DNA of 64,000 nt from Geothrix oryzisoli (GTDB lineage: Bacteria > Acidobacteriota > Holophagae > Holophagales > Holophagaceae), in NCBI RefSeq assembly GCF_022808865.1, contig NZ_JAKZLB010000005.1:124001-188000 (forward strand), read 5' to 3'. Position numbers and translations under genes: made by a program. Numbering within the stretch: the stretch's first letter is position 1; every line of letters begins with the position of its first letter. The notes under the pieces are model-generated. The model saw only the letters and a list, made by a program, of their open reading frames with translations. It was not told the DNA's origin and did not search any database. Below are positions 1 through 8,161 of this stretch, piece by piece.

Positions 1-541
1 CGGCGCCTCCGCCGTCTACGGCCCGCAGAAGGGCGCCACCCCGGGGATGGTCCAGGAACTGGATGCGGCCCTGGGCGTCTTCGCGGGCGTGGCGAAGGCC
101 GCCACGGGCCGCGACATCGCCCTGCTGCCGGGCGCCGGCGCCGCCGGCGGCCTCGGCGCGGGCCTGCTGTTCTTCACCCCCGCCAGCCTGCGGCCCGGTG
201 TGGCCATCGTGCTGGAGACCACGGGCTTCGAAGCCCTGGTGCAGGGCGCGGACCTGGTCATCACCGGCGAGGGCCGCACGGACTTCCAGACGGCCATGGG
301 CAAGGCGCCCGTGGGTGTGGCGGCCGTGGCCAAGCGCCATGGCGTGCCCGTGGTGTGCATTGCCGGCGGGCTGGGTGACGGCGCCGACGATGTCCTCGGC
401 CACGGCATCGATGCGCTGGCCACCACCGTGCCCCAGCCCATGACCCTGGAAGCCTGCATGGGCCAGGGCGCCATCCTGGTGGAAGCCGCCGCCGCCAGGG
501 CCTGCCGCCTGGTGAAGGTGGGCATGGCCCTGAGGCGGTGA
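1..541 (+). CDS. Glycerate kinase, C-terminal part (5' end outside the window)
   Basis: This is the C-terminal ~179 residues of a type I glycerate kinase (GlxK/GarK family), which phosphorylates D-glycerate with ATP in glyoxylate/glycerate assimilation. The reading frame is open from base 2 with no start in the window. The visible segment opens with the family motif VYGPQKGATP, followed by the Gly-rich LLPGAGAAGGLGAGLL loop and LVITGEGRTDFQT, both typical of the family. The usual length is about 370-380 residues, so roughly the first half is missing because of the window edge, not because of damage. The next gene downstream is a malate synthase, which also uses a glyoxylate-derived carbon flow. 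Confidence 0.9.
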   Translation, partial: GASAVYGPQKGATPGMVQELDAALGVFAGVAKAATGRDIALLPGAGAAGGLGAGLLFFTPASLRPGVAIVLETTGFEALVQGADLVITGEGRTDFQTAMGKAPVGVAAVAKRHGVPVVCIAGGLGDGADDVLGHGIDALATTVPQPMTLEACMGQGAILVEAAAARACRLVKVGMALRR

Positions 542-548
542 GCCTCGA

Positions 549-620
549 TTGACACTCGGGGGCTTTGTGATTGACAAGCGATTGACACGAACACCCGGTT
601 GACAAGCCCTCGACGGAGGG
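549..620 (+). promoter_or_regulatory. TTGACA repeat array and small hairpin before malate synthase
   Basis: Four copies of TTGACA start at 549, 571, 582 and 599, three of them as GATTGACA. The first three are spaced 22 and 11 bases apart, that is on the same helix face. They are followed by a perfect 6-bp hairpin GCCCTC-GACG-GAGGGC at about 606-621. No convincing -10 box lies 16-18 bases after any copy. They could therefore be repeated regulator sites rather than four -35 boxes. The function is inferred only from the repeat pattern and position. Confidence 0.4.
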
Positions 621-684
621 CCGCACCCCGCGATCCGCAAGAATGGATGCACCCGTCCATGCCGATTTCCCCAAGGGAGACACC

Positions 685-2553
685 ATGACCCTCGAATTCC
701 GTGACGCCGTCCTGTCCTCCTACCCGGATGTCTACACGCCGGAGGTGCTCCGCGCCCTCGAGGTGCTGGCGCCCCTCGACGAGAAGCGCAGGGCGCGCAT
801 GGCGGCGCGCACCGCCCGGCGGAAGCAGCGGGCCGAGGCCCGCGAGCGCATCGCCTTCCTCGATCCCGAAGCGCTGATTCCGGGCACCCAGATCAAGGTG
901 GCCGACGCCCGCGCCGGGAACTTCGATGGCGCCGTGATCCCGCCCGACCTCACGCGCCAGTGGATCCAGGGCACGGGGCCGGCCACCAAGCCCCGCTCGG
1001 ACACGCGCTCCGGCATCCGCAACGTGGCCTACGCGCTGCTCTCAGGAGCCGACGGCTGGATGTTCGACGGCGAGGATGCGCTGGGCCAGGTGGACACCAT
1101 GTCCCTGGACAACCACCGCAACCTCAAGCTCGCCATCGCCCGGGATCGGCTCTTCCTGGAGGTGGCCGAAGAGGTCGCCCGCGAGATGAACCAGTGGGCC
1201 CAGGGGTTCTTCGGCAGGCCGATCATCGCGGACTGGCGGAAGCAGCTGGACTTCACCACGCTGCTGTACCGGTGCCGGGGGCTCCACCTGGAGGACCGCC
1301 ACATCCGCCGCGACGGCCACGGGTTCTCCGCCTCCATCACGGACCTGGTGCTCTACGTGGTGAACAACCATGAGCGGCTGCGGGCCGTGGGCCGCAGCAT
1401 CGTCCTCTACCTGCCCAAGACGCAGACCGCCGAGGACGCCGCCCTCTGGAACGACCTGCTGCTCGCCCTGGAAGCCCACCTGGGCCTGCCTGTGGGCACC
1501 ATCAAGGTCTACGTGCTGGTGGAGCAACTCGAGCAGTGCTTCCAGCTCATGGAGATCCGCGCGGCGTTGTCGCCCCACTTCGTGGGCTTCAACACCGGGC
1601 GCTGGGACTACATCAACAGCGTGTCGGACGCCCTGGCCTGGGACCGGGAGTTCGTGAACCCCAACATCCAGTCCATCACCATGACCTACGGCTACATGCG
1701 GACCTACGAGGACCGCGTGCGCCGCGCCATGAACACGCCGGACCGGAATGGGCGCTTCGCCCTCTGGCAGGGCGGCATGGAACCCAACATCCCCGTGGGC
1801 AGCGAGGCCGGCGTCGCCGCCAGCATGAAGCGCGCGGTGGCGGGGGCCGAGCGCGAGCAGCGCGAAGGCGCGTCCGGGAAGTGGGTGGCCCACTGGAAGA
1901 TGGTCCACATCGTGAGGCCCGTGTGGGAGCGCGTGGGCGAGGCCAACCAGATGGGCCGCGCCTTCCCGGCGCTGACCTACAACCCCGGCGACGCCGCGGG
2001 CCTGATGCAGCTCGAGGAGGCGCCCCGGACCATCGCCGGCGCGCGGGACCTGCTGTCCGTGGCCCTGCAGTACGGCAACGCCTTCCTGCGCGGCTTCCAG
2101 GCAGCGGCGCTGAAACCGGCCGACTTCTTCGGCAACGATGACGTCCTCTACCTCATGGAGGACATGGCCACAGGCGAGATCCGCGTGTCGATCCTGTGGG
2201 AATGGCTGCACAAGGGCGCCACCTTCACGGAAGCGGACACGGCCACCGGTGTCGCTGCCGGGGATGCCTTCACGCCGGCCCTCTTCGCGCGTCTGCTGGA
2301 GGAGGAATACGCCAAGCTCCGCAAGGCCAGCAACCGCGACGTCCACGACGACTCCAAGGGCACCACCCTCCCCATCGCCCGCGCCATCGTCCAGACCTAC
2401 GTCCAGAGTCCCGTGAAGGCCCCCTGGTATGTGGATCTGCTGAACCTGAACCTCGGCCTGGACGACCTGGCCGAGGCCGAGGCACGCATCGCCAGGTTCT
2501 TCGCCACCTTCAGCAAGGACGGCACCCGGATCACCGAGAACCTGGACTTCTGA
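685..2553 (+). CDS. aceB: Malate synthase (A-type)
   Basis: The enzyme condenses glyoxylate with acetyl-CoA to malate in the cytoplasm. The 622-residue protein carries malate synthase A landmarks in order: RGLHLEDRHI followed by a DLVLYVVNN segment, the YVLVEQLEQCFQLMEI acid-rich helix, GFNTGRWDYI, and LWQGGMEPNIPV. It is a little longer than the usual ~530-residue A form. The ATG at 685 was chosen because AAGGGAG lies 6 bases upstream; an in-frame ATG at 643 has no comparable site. It follows a glycerate kinase gene, so both may serve glycolate/glyoxylate use. No isocitrate lyase gene is in the window. Confidence 0.88.
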   Translation: MTLEFRDAVLSSYPDVYTPEVLRALEVLAPLDEKRRARMAARTARRKQRAEARERIAFLDPEALIPGTQIKVADARAGNFDGAVIPPDLTRQWIQGTGPATKPRSDTRSGIRNVAYALLSGADGWMFDGEDALGQVDTMSLDNHRNLKLAIARDRLFLEVAEEVAREMNQWAQGFFGRPIIADWRKQLDFTTLLYRCRGLHLEDRHIRRDGHGFSASITDLVLYVVNNHERLRAVGRSIVLYLPKTQTAEDAALWNDLLLALEAHLGLPVGTIKVYVLVEQLEQCFQLMEIRAALSPHFVGFNTGRWDYINSVSDALAWDREFVNPNIQSITMTYGYMRTYEDRVRRAMNTPDRNGRFALWQGGMEPNIPVGSEAGVAASMKRAVAGAEREQREGASGKWVAHWKMVHIVRPVWERVGEANQMGRAFPALTYNPGDAAGLMQLEEAPRTIAGARDLLSVALQYGNAFLRGFQAAALKPADFFGNDDVLYLMEDMATGEIRVSILWEWLHKGATFTEADTATGVAAGDAFTPALFARLLEEEYAKLRKASNRDVHDDSKGTTLPIARAIVQTYVQSPVKAPWYVDLLNLNLGLDDLAEAEARIARFFATFSKDGTRITENLDF

Positions 2554-2556
2554 GGC

Positions 2557-3378
2557 TCAGGCCGGCTGGTCCTGTCCTTCGGGTCGGGGCTCCTGGGCCT
2601 GTCTGCCGGGAAAGTGGATTTTCGCGCAATCGGGGCACATCCCGTGGGTGAAGGCCGCGTCCGTGTGCTCGGCGAGGTACTGCTCCACCTGAGTCCACAG
2701 GCCCGCGTCGTCCCGGATCTTCTTGCACCAGCCACAGATGGGCAGCAGGCCCTGGAGGGTCCGGATCTCGGCCAGACTCTGCTCCAGCTTGGCGTTGGTG
2801 GCGGTGAGCCGCTGCCGCTCCCGATCGTGGGCGGCCAGCACCACGCGCAGGACCAGGACACAGGCGAGGGTGCTCACCACGAAGCTGGTCATGAGGTCCC
2901 ACTGGCGGTCGAGGGCCTGGGAGTAGGGCACGACGAGCTTCGGATAGACCCGCTCCAGCCAAAGCAGCGCCAGCCCGTTGACGATGAAGACGGCCATGCC
3001 CAGCCACCGGGTGAGGCCCCGGAAGAAGATGTTCAGCACCATGGCCCCGGCGAACAGGAACATGCCGACGCTCCCCTGGGACCCCGCATTCATGAACCAG
3101 CTGAAGTTGAGCAGCAGGCCCAGGAGCACGCAGAAGGTCTTCATCGCGTGCCGGCCGTTCAGGGAGGCCCGGTAGAGGGCGTAGGCCACGATGCCGAAGG
3201 CGGCCACCGCCAGATCCAGGCCGAGGGGCAGGTCCTGGAGCAGGTTCACGGGCAGGACGATGAACAGGGACAGGCCCGCCGTCAGCAGGCAGACCTTCCG
3301 GAACAGGCGGATCTCCAGCGTGGCCTGTTCGTCCCAGGGGGCCAGCCATGGCCAGAGCCGGGTCAACCTGCGGATCAT
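2557..3378 (-). CDS. Multi-pass membrane protein with C-terminal CxxC/CPxC domain
   Basis: The 273-residue protein has about six hydrophobic segments in residues 25-190. A short charged coiled-coil stretch (about 190-215) follows. The C-terminal domain reads LLPICGWCKKIRDD ... THGMCPDCAKIHFPG. This four-cysteine domain is often found at the C-terminus of PAS-containing and other bacterial signalling proteins, where its function is not settled; zinc or redox binding is plausible. Here no kinase, GGDEF or PAS part is present, so the protein looks like a sensor with this domain as its only output. It is convergent with malate synthase, with only 3 bases between the stops. The same domain occurs alone in the gene at 3530-3751. 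Confidence 0.6.
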   Translation of the reverse strand: MIRRLTRLWPWLAPWDEQATLEIRLFRKVCLLTAGLSLFIVLPVNLLQDLPLGLDLAVAAFGIVAYALYRASLNGRHAMKTFCVLLGLLLNFSWFMNAGSQGSVGMFLFAGAMVLNIFFRGLTRWLGMAVFIVNGLALLWLERVYPKLVVPYSQALDRQWDLMTSFVVSTLACVLVLRVVLAAHDRERQRLTATNAKLEQSLAEIRTLQGLLPICGWCKKIRDDAGLWTQVEQYLAEHTDAAFTHGMCPDCAKIHFPGRQAQEPRPEGQDQPA

Positions 3379-3514
3379 GGGGATGTCCTCGGGAAAGGCG
3401 GCGCCGGGCGGGCCGGAGAGGTGCTTTCCTTGACCTCATGATCAATGGTCAGGCGCCCTCGTCACAGTGACCTTGGGCACGATTCCGACCTGCTGGGCAC
3501 TCTGTGCCGCCGGC

Positions 3515-3536
3515 AAAAAAACGCCACACTCAGGCG
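3515..3536 (-). terminator. Intrinsic terminator after the small CxxC protein
   Basis: On the minus strand a 4-bp CGCC/GGCG stem with a 7-base loop is followed by seven T residues. It overlaps the stop codon of the 73-residue gene. The stem is short, but the T run makes a terminator likely. Confidence 0.5.
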
Positions 3537-3751
3537 GCCGACCGGCGACGGGGGAAGTGCTGCCGGGCGCAGTCCGGACACACGCCGTGGGTGAGGACCC
3601 TGGCCGCCCTTTCCAGGAGGTCCGGGTCCCCGGGCACCCAGGTTCCCGCGGGGTCGCGGACCTTCCCGCACCAGCCGCACACCGCCACCAGGCCGCCCGG
3701 GGCACGGCGGCCCGTGCGGGCAGATTCTGGCTGACTCAAGACAGGACTCAT
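3530..3751 (-). CDS. Stand-alone CxxC/CPxC domain mini-protein
   Basis: This 73-residue protein is almost entirely the four-cysteine domain that ends the neighbouring membrane protein. It reads AVCGWCGKVRDPAGTW ... LTHGVCPDCARQHFP. The two CxxC pairs and the THGxCPDCA signature are conserved between the two proteins, so they are paralogous domains. There is no signal peptide or membrane segment, so it should be cytoplasmic. A zinc- or redox-dependent partner of the membrane protein is possible but unproven. The start ATG at 3751 is the only in-frame choice before the domain. Confidence 0.55.
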   Translation of the reverse strand: MSPVLSQPESARTGRRAPGGLVAVCGWCGKVRDPAGTWVPGDPDLLERAARVLTHGVCPDCARQHFPRRRSAA

Positions 3752-3874
3752 CGGGGCAGGCTCCCGGGTCTCCGGAAGATCAGCAGATCTTCATCCTGAA
3801 ACCCATCCACGATGGTGAGGCCAAGAAGATGTTTCGACAGTGATCTCCGGCACGATCCCGGAGCCTACCTGCGG

Positions 3875-6682
3875 TCAGGCCTTCAGCTTGGCCGCGAAGG
3901 CCTCCAGGGCCCGGTAGTAGGGATCGATGCTGGGGATGAAGTGGCGCTCGCCGGCGGCATGGGGGCCGATGCCGGTCTGGCCCCAGACCACGCCCTGGCC
4001 CTTGGGGGCGAAGCGGGCCGAGGTGCCGGCGCCCTTGCGGCCCAGGCGCACCTCGCCACCGGCGGCTTCGATGCCCGCCAGCAGGGCCTTGAGGTAGGGG
4101 TTCTCCGGATCGCAGGCCACGCCGGGTTCCCAGGCGGCGGGCACGAACTCCAGCTCCCGCTCCGCGGCCATGGCTTCGATGGCGGCGCGCAGGCTCGAGA
4201 TGTCGTCCTGGGGGATGGGGCGGAGCTCCACGCCCAGGGCGCCGCGGTCCGGCGTGATGTTGTAGACCCCCGGGGTGCCCACCTGGATGTAGGCGAAGCG
4301 GGCCAGGGACTGCCAGCCATCCGAGGCCTTGAGGGTGAGGCGCTTTGCGAACATCTCGCGCAGGGCCTCGCGGGCGCCCAACAGGCGCTCGGTGAGATCG
4401 CTGCCGCCCGCCAGGCCGCTGTGGCCGCGGGTGCCCCTGGCCACCAGCTCGAAGCGAAGGACGCCGCGGTTCTGGGTGCAGACCTCGCCCCAGAGCTCGG
4501 TGCCCTTCTCGCCGGTGCGCTCGCCGGCCACGAAGAAGGAGGGCTCGTAGTCCCACTCCTCCTTGAGCTGTTTGAGCACGTGGGGCGTGCCCATCGGCTC
4601 AAGCTCGCCATTCTCTTCATTGCCGAGCATGAGGAGGCTCACGGGCGGGTAGGGCGCCCCCTTCTTGAGGGTGTCCTTCATCCACACCAGGTAGGTGGAG
4701 AGCACGGTCTTCATGTCCGCCGCGCCGCGGCCCCAGAGGTAGTCGCCCTCGATCTTCGGCTCGAACTGGCTGTCGTCGGGCTCGGGCTCGACCACGTCGA
4801 AGTGGCCGCAGAGCATGACCGGGGCCTTCTCGCCGCCGGGGAAATGGGCCAGCACGGCGGGGAAGGTGGCCTGGTCGAAGTAGCGCACGGGCACGCCGTG
4901 GTTGCGCAGGTAGTCGTAGATGAAGGTGGCCGCCCGGTGGATCTCGGGCATGCGCTCCTCCGGGCAGGCGGTGACGCTGGGAATGCGGATGAGCCGCTGG
5001 GAGACGGACAGCACTTCCGTGGTCTTGTCCACGAAGCCGGATTCCACCAGCTTCTCGGGCCGGGGGCGGAACCGCACGGGGGCGCGGGGGTCCAGGTGCA
5101 CTTCGTCCCGGGCGTGCTCCACGAAGTCCTGCAGCTTGTCCTGCTCGGTGCCGAGGTCCGCCAGGTGGGCGGTGACGGTCTCCACTTCCTCACGGACCTG
5201 GGCGGTCCGGGCCTCGGCCAGCTCGACGAGCAGGGCGGGCGGCACGATGTCCGAAGTCCCGAGCTTGGCCCTCAGCCGCTGGCGCATCTTCTCGGCGGTG
5301 CTTGGGGCGCCATCCACCATCTCGCGGAGCGGCTGGAGGTCCTCCCAGAAGTCGAGGGCCTCCGCCAGGGGGCGCAGCTGGTTGAGCGTCCAGGCGAGGA
5401 AGGCGCGCATGGCCACCGGCTTGGCGGTGAGGGGGTCCTCGATGACGGCGTTGAGGCCCTCGCGGGCCGCCAGGTCTTCGTTGCGGCGGGCCCGGGTGAT
5501 GTCCTCGGCGTCGTAGCGGAAGCCGCGGGCGAAGTCGGGATCGGCATAGAAGCGGAGCAGCAGCAGGTGCTTGAGGGTGAGGTTGGCCACGTCCAGGGCC
5601 AGTTCGTGGCCGGGATCATCCGTGCGCACTTCCACGCGGGCCATGGGCAGGTCGATCCGGGCGAAGAGGTTCTGGCGCTCGATCTGCGCGGCCATGTCCT
5701 CCACGTTCCGGGTTTCGCCGGCGGCGAAGAGGCCGCGGGCGTAGATGTCGTGCAGCTGGTCGCTGGTGACCTGGATGAGGCGCTCCACGGGCTCGACCTG
5801 GGAGCGGGCGCGCACGGGGATCCAGTTGTTGTTGCCGAAGCGAACGCCGCGGCGGACCAGGTCGTAGGACAGGCGCAGGTAGTCGGAGTGGCTGCGGTTC
5901 AGGTCCGGCACGTCCAGGGCGGGCGGGTTCGGGAAGGTGAGGTTGCGCACCGATTCGTAGGGCGTCAGCCGGACGACGGGCTTGCCGCCCTCCTCCGAAG
6001 CCTGCAGGGGCGTGCTGGCGCTGGTGGCGATGAAGAGGGCGGCGAAGGCCCGCATGAGCCGCGTGCTGGTGATGTAGACCTTGTTCTTGTAGGCGTCCAG
6101 GTGGTTGTCCCCGCGCTGGGCGTCGGGCAGGTGCATGAAGTCCCAGGCCAGCATGGGCTCGGGCAGGCTCAGGTTGGAGTGGGTGCCGGCGGTGGCCAGC
6201 TCGGTCCCGTAGATCTCGACGCAGCGCTGCAGGTAGCGCCGCTTGGCCAGGTGCCAGGACATGGGTACGCAGTCGGGCCCGATCTCAGGCAGCACGAGCA
6301 GATTGCCGTGCCAGTAGTACAGGGGTTCCCCGAAGGCCCGGCCGGCCTTGTAGAGGGCGTTGATGAGGGCCGCCTCCAGCAGGCGGCCTTCGTACACCGC
6401 GCCCTTGGGCGTGTGGTAGGGCCGCGTGACCCATTCGATCATCCAGTGGAAGACCTCCAGCTGGTGGTATTCCTCGGTCCAGGGCGCCAGCACCTTCGAG
6501 CGCAGGTGATCGACGAAGGACATGCGGTCGGGCCCGGTACCCACGGTGAGCAGGGGGCGGAACTGGGGGTCCACCAGGTTCCACTCCAGCTCCAGCCCGC
6601 AGAGCCCGCCCTGGGGCCGCGTTTCCTGGGCCGTCTGGCGGGCCAGCTGGAATTTCTCCACGAAGGCGTTCAGGTCGAACAC
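3875..6682 (-). CDS. Fusion of glutamate-cysteine-ligase-like domain with M20 metallopeptidase
   Basis: This is a 935-residue two-enzyme protein. Residues ~1-500 resemble the GCS2/carboxylate-amine ligase superfamily: GLELEWNLVD near the N-terminus, TAGTHSNLSL, and RVEVRTDD correspond to its metal/ATP-binding positions. Residues ~545-935 form an M20 (ArgE/DapE-like) dizinc hydrolase with every expected ligand: GHFDVV (His627), WGRGAADMK, GNEENGE, AGERTG, RGTRGHSG and the last GPHAAGERH. One half should make an amide bond and the other should cleave one. The true substrates are unknown. Translation starts at GTG 6682 with GGAG 7 bases upstream. It lies 41 bases after the aminotransferase gene and is probably co-transcribed with it. 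Confidence 0.75.
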   Translation of the reverse strand: MFDLNAFVEKFQLARQTAQETRPQGGLCGLELEWNLVDPQFRPLLTVGTGPDRMSFVDHLRSKVLAPWTEEYHQLEVFHWMIEWVTRPYHTPKGAVYEGRLLEAALINALYKAGRAFGEPLYYWHGNLLVLPEIGPDCVPMSWHLAKRRYLQRCVEIYGTELATAGTHSNLSLPEPMLAWDFMHLPDAQRGDNHLDAYKNKVYITSTRLMRAFAALFIATSASTPLQASEEGGKPVVRLTPYESVRNLTFPNPPALDVPDLNRSHSDYLRLSYDLVRRGVRFGNNNWIPVRARSQVEPVERLIQVTSDQLHDIYARGLFAAGETRNVEDMAAQIERQNLFARIDLPMARVEVRTDDPGHELALDVANLTLKHLLLLRFYADPDFARGFRYDAEDITRARRNEDLAAREGLNAVIEDPLTAKPVAMRAFLAWTLNQLRPLAEALDFWEDLQPLREMVDGAPSTAEKMRQRLRAKLGTSDIVPPALLVELAEARTAQVREEVETVTAHLADLGTEQDKLQDFVEHARDEVHLDPRAPVRFRPRPEKLVESGFVDKTTEVLSVSQRLIRIPSVTACPEERMPEIHRAATFIYDYLRNHGVPVRYFDQATFPAVLAHFPGGEKAPVMLCGHFDVVEPEPDDSQFEPKIEGDYLWGRGAADMKTVLSTYLVWMKDTLKKGAPYPPVSLLMLGNEENGELEPMGTPHVLKQLKEEWDYEPSFFVAGERTGEKGTELWGEVCTQNRGVLRFELVARGTRGHSGLAGGSDLTERLLGAREALREMFAKRLTLKASDGWQSLARFAYIQVGTPGVYNITPDRGALGVELRPIPQDDISSLRAAIEAMAAERELEFVPAAWEPGVACDPENPYLKALLAGIEAAGGEVRLGRKGAGTSARFAPKGQGVVWGQTGIGPHAAGERHFIPSIDPYYRALEAFAAKLKA

Positions 6683-6723
6683 GGGTGCTCCAGATCAATC
6701 AATTGAAGTGCAAGTGAATCGGT

Positions 6724-8034
6724 TCAACCCTGAAGCGACTTCAGCGCCGCCACGAGCCGCTCGGCGGCGCCCTGGGTGCGCTCGGGCGGGGTGGCGTAGG
6801 AGAAGCGGATCCACTCGGCGCCGTAGGGGCTGAAGAAGGCGCCGGGCACCACCGCCACGCCATGCTCCTCGGCCAGGTACTGGCCCATGGGTTCGGAGTC
6901 GGTCCAGCCCTTGGCCTGGAAGGTGTCCGCCACCTTGATGAAGGCGTAGTAGCCCTGGCCGATGATGTGGGTGAGCCCCTGCGCCTTCAGGAACGCGCGC
7001 AGCCAGGCGCGGCTGGCGCGGGTGGGGTCGGCGATGGGCGCGGAGGCGGCCTGGAAGCCCTTCTCGTAGGCGGCCATGGCCACGGCCAAGCTGAAGAAGG
7101 AGGGCATCACGGTGTGCGAGGCCTGGGCCACGACGACCTTGACCAGCTCCGCGTCCGCCAGCAGGTGGCAGTTGCGGATGTTGGAGGCCCCGAGGCTCTT
7201 GGTGAGACCGTCCAGCACCATCAGGCGCTTGCGCAGGTCCGGCTCGAACGCGCGCAGCAGCACGTTCACATCGTAGGGTTCGCCATCACCCACGGCGTGG
7301 TACATCCAATCGAAGAGCACATAGGCCACGCCGGCTTCCAGCGCCGCGCGGGCGAGGACGATCTGGCGCTCGAGGGTGAGCGTCTGGCCCGTGGGATTGT
7401 CGGGACTGGTGATGACGAGACCCGCGACCTTGCGGCCGTGCTTCGCGGCTTCGGCGACGCAGGCCCGGATGCCTTCTTCGGAGTAGGCCCAGCCTTCCTC
7501 TGCCCGGCCGGGGGCCCACATCACGTTGGCGCCGATGCCGTAGGGCCCCCAGTTGTAGCTGATCCAGGGCACGCGACTCACGACGACCACATCGCCCTGG
7601 CGGCCATGGCCGAGGGCCAGCATGGCCTGGTAGGCCTTCTGGAGGCCGTCGCGGCCGCCCTGCGTGCCGATGATGTTGGCTGGGCCCCAGCCCGTGTCGG
7701 GGGCCAGCTTCCAGTACTGCTCCGCCACGCTCTTCCGGTAGGCGTCCGTGCCGAACGGCATGTCGTACGCGGTGCCGTGCTGCTTCTGCATCTCGAAGGC
7801 GCGGTCCAGCAGCTCCGCGGGCACCCCGGGGAGCGACGCGCCGCCGTCGCCCTGGCTGGCGTCGAAGACGGGCACGCCCGGCTGCTTTTCCTTGAAGACC
7901 TTCAGCGACTTGTTGATGAGGAACATGCGGGAAGCGGGAATCGGCGCCAGCTGTTTCAGGTGGTCGCTCACCGGGACAAGGTTGGCCTCAGGCACGGCGA
8001 AGGCAGGTGTCTCAGGGGAGAGAAGGGCAGCCAT
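6724..8034 (-). CDS. PLP-dependent class I/II aminotransferase
   Basis: This 436-residue cytoplasmic enzyme has fold-type I aminotransferase marks: TSPDNPTGQTL, the aspartate of YVLFDWMYH, the Schiff-base lysine in DGLTKSLGASN (Lys279) and the substrate-carboxylate Arg region IRFSYATPPE. The substrate cannot be read from sequence. The start ATG at 8034 is preceded by GGGAGGA. It heads a probable two-gene operon with the ligase/M20 fusion, which suggests that transamination and amide formation or cleavage act on the same compound. A hairpin with a U-tract sits just before its ribosome-binding site, so expression may be controlled by premature termination. Confidence 0.82.
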   Translation of the reverse strand: MAALLSPETPAFAVPEANLVPVSDHLKQLAPIPASRMFLINKSLKVFKEKQPGVPVFDASQGDGGASLPGVPAELLDRAFEMQKQHGTAYDMPFGTDAYRKSVAEQYWKLAPDTGWGPANIIGTQGGRDGLQKAYQAMLALGHGRQGDVVVVSRVPWISYNWGPYGIGANVMWAPGRAEEGWAYSEEGIRACVAEAAKHGRKVAGLVITSPDNPTGQTLTLERQIVLARAALEAGVAYVLFDWMYHAVGDGEPYDVNVLLRAFEPDLRKRLMVLDGLTKSLGASNIRNCHLLADAELVKVVVAQASHTVMPSFFSLAVAMAAYEKGFQAASAPIADPTRASRAWLRAFLKAQGLTHIIGQGYYAFIKVADTFQAKGWTDSEPMGQYLAEEHGVAVVPGAFFSPYGAEWIRFSYATPPERTQGAAERLVAALKSLQG

Positions 8035-8050
8035 GGGTCCTCCCGATACG

Positions 8051-8083
8051 AAAAAGTCGCCCCTGCGGCAATCCAGGAGCGAC
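8051..8083 (-). terminator. Leader hairpin with U-tract before the aminotransferase (attenuator candidate)
   Basis: On the minus strand GTCGCTCCTG and CAGGGGCGAC form a 10-bp stem with one U-G pair and an 8-base loop, followed by TTTTT. It ends 16 bases before the ATG and about 9 before the Shine-Dalgarno GGGAGGA. There is no room for a promoter between it and the gene. It is therefore better read as a leader attenuator than as a plain terminator for the upstream proBA. Confidence 0.6.
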
Positions 8084-8117
8084 GAGCGTTGGTCAAGGTT
8101 AACAGTTCATCTCTTGG

Positions 8118-8161
8118 GCTCAAAGTTATAGAGTCTTATGTGTCAATAATTGATGCTTATA
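8118..8161 (-). promoter_or_regulatory. AT-rich promoter/operator region for the aminotransferase operon
   Basis: This is a rare AT-rich stretch in very GC-rich DNA. On the minus strand it contains TTGACA (8146-8141), TATAAC (8130-8125) and TATAAG (8161-8156), and a dyad TCAAT-A-ATTGA at 8143-8153. The spacing between TTGACA and TATAAC is only 10 bases, so the exact promoter is unclear. The dyad may be a regulator site. Confidence 0.4.

Noticed and set aside
549-627. TTGACA copies as ordinary -35 boxes for malate synthase
   Set aside because: No acceptable -10 lies 16-18 bases after any copy, so a promoter was not called; they are reported as repeats.
3775-3792. GAAGATC-AGCA-GATCTTC palindrome
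   Set aside because: A 7-bp hairpin without a T run, not near a stop or start in a telling way; it could be chance.
3812-6706. 964-codon open frame on the plus strand opposite the ligase/M20 fusion
   Set aside because: Composition is Gly/His/Val/Leu-biased with no motifs. The minus-strand product has two recognisable enzyme domains.
8099-8110. Four-codon ORF Met-Asn-Cys-stop in the aminotransferase leader
   Set aside because: Too short to support as a gene, and such ORFs arise by chance; mentioned only within the attenuator finding.
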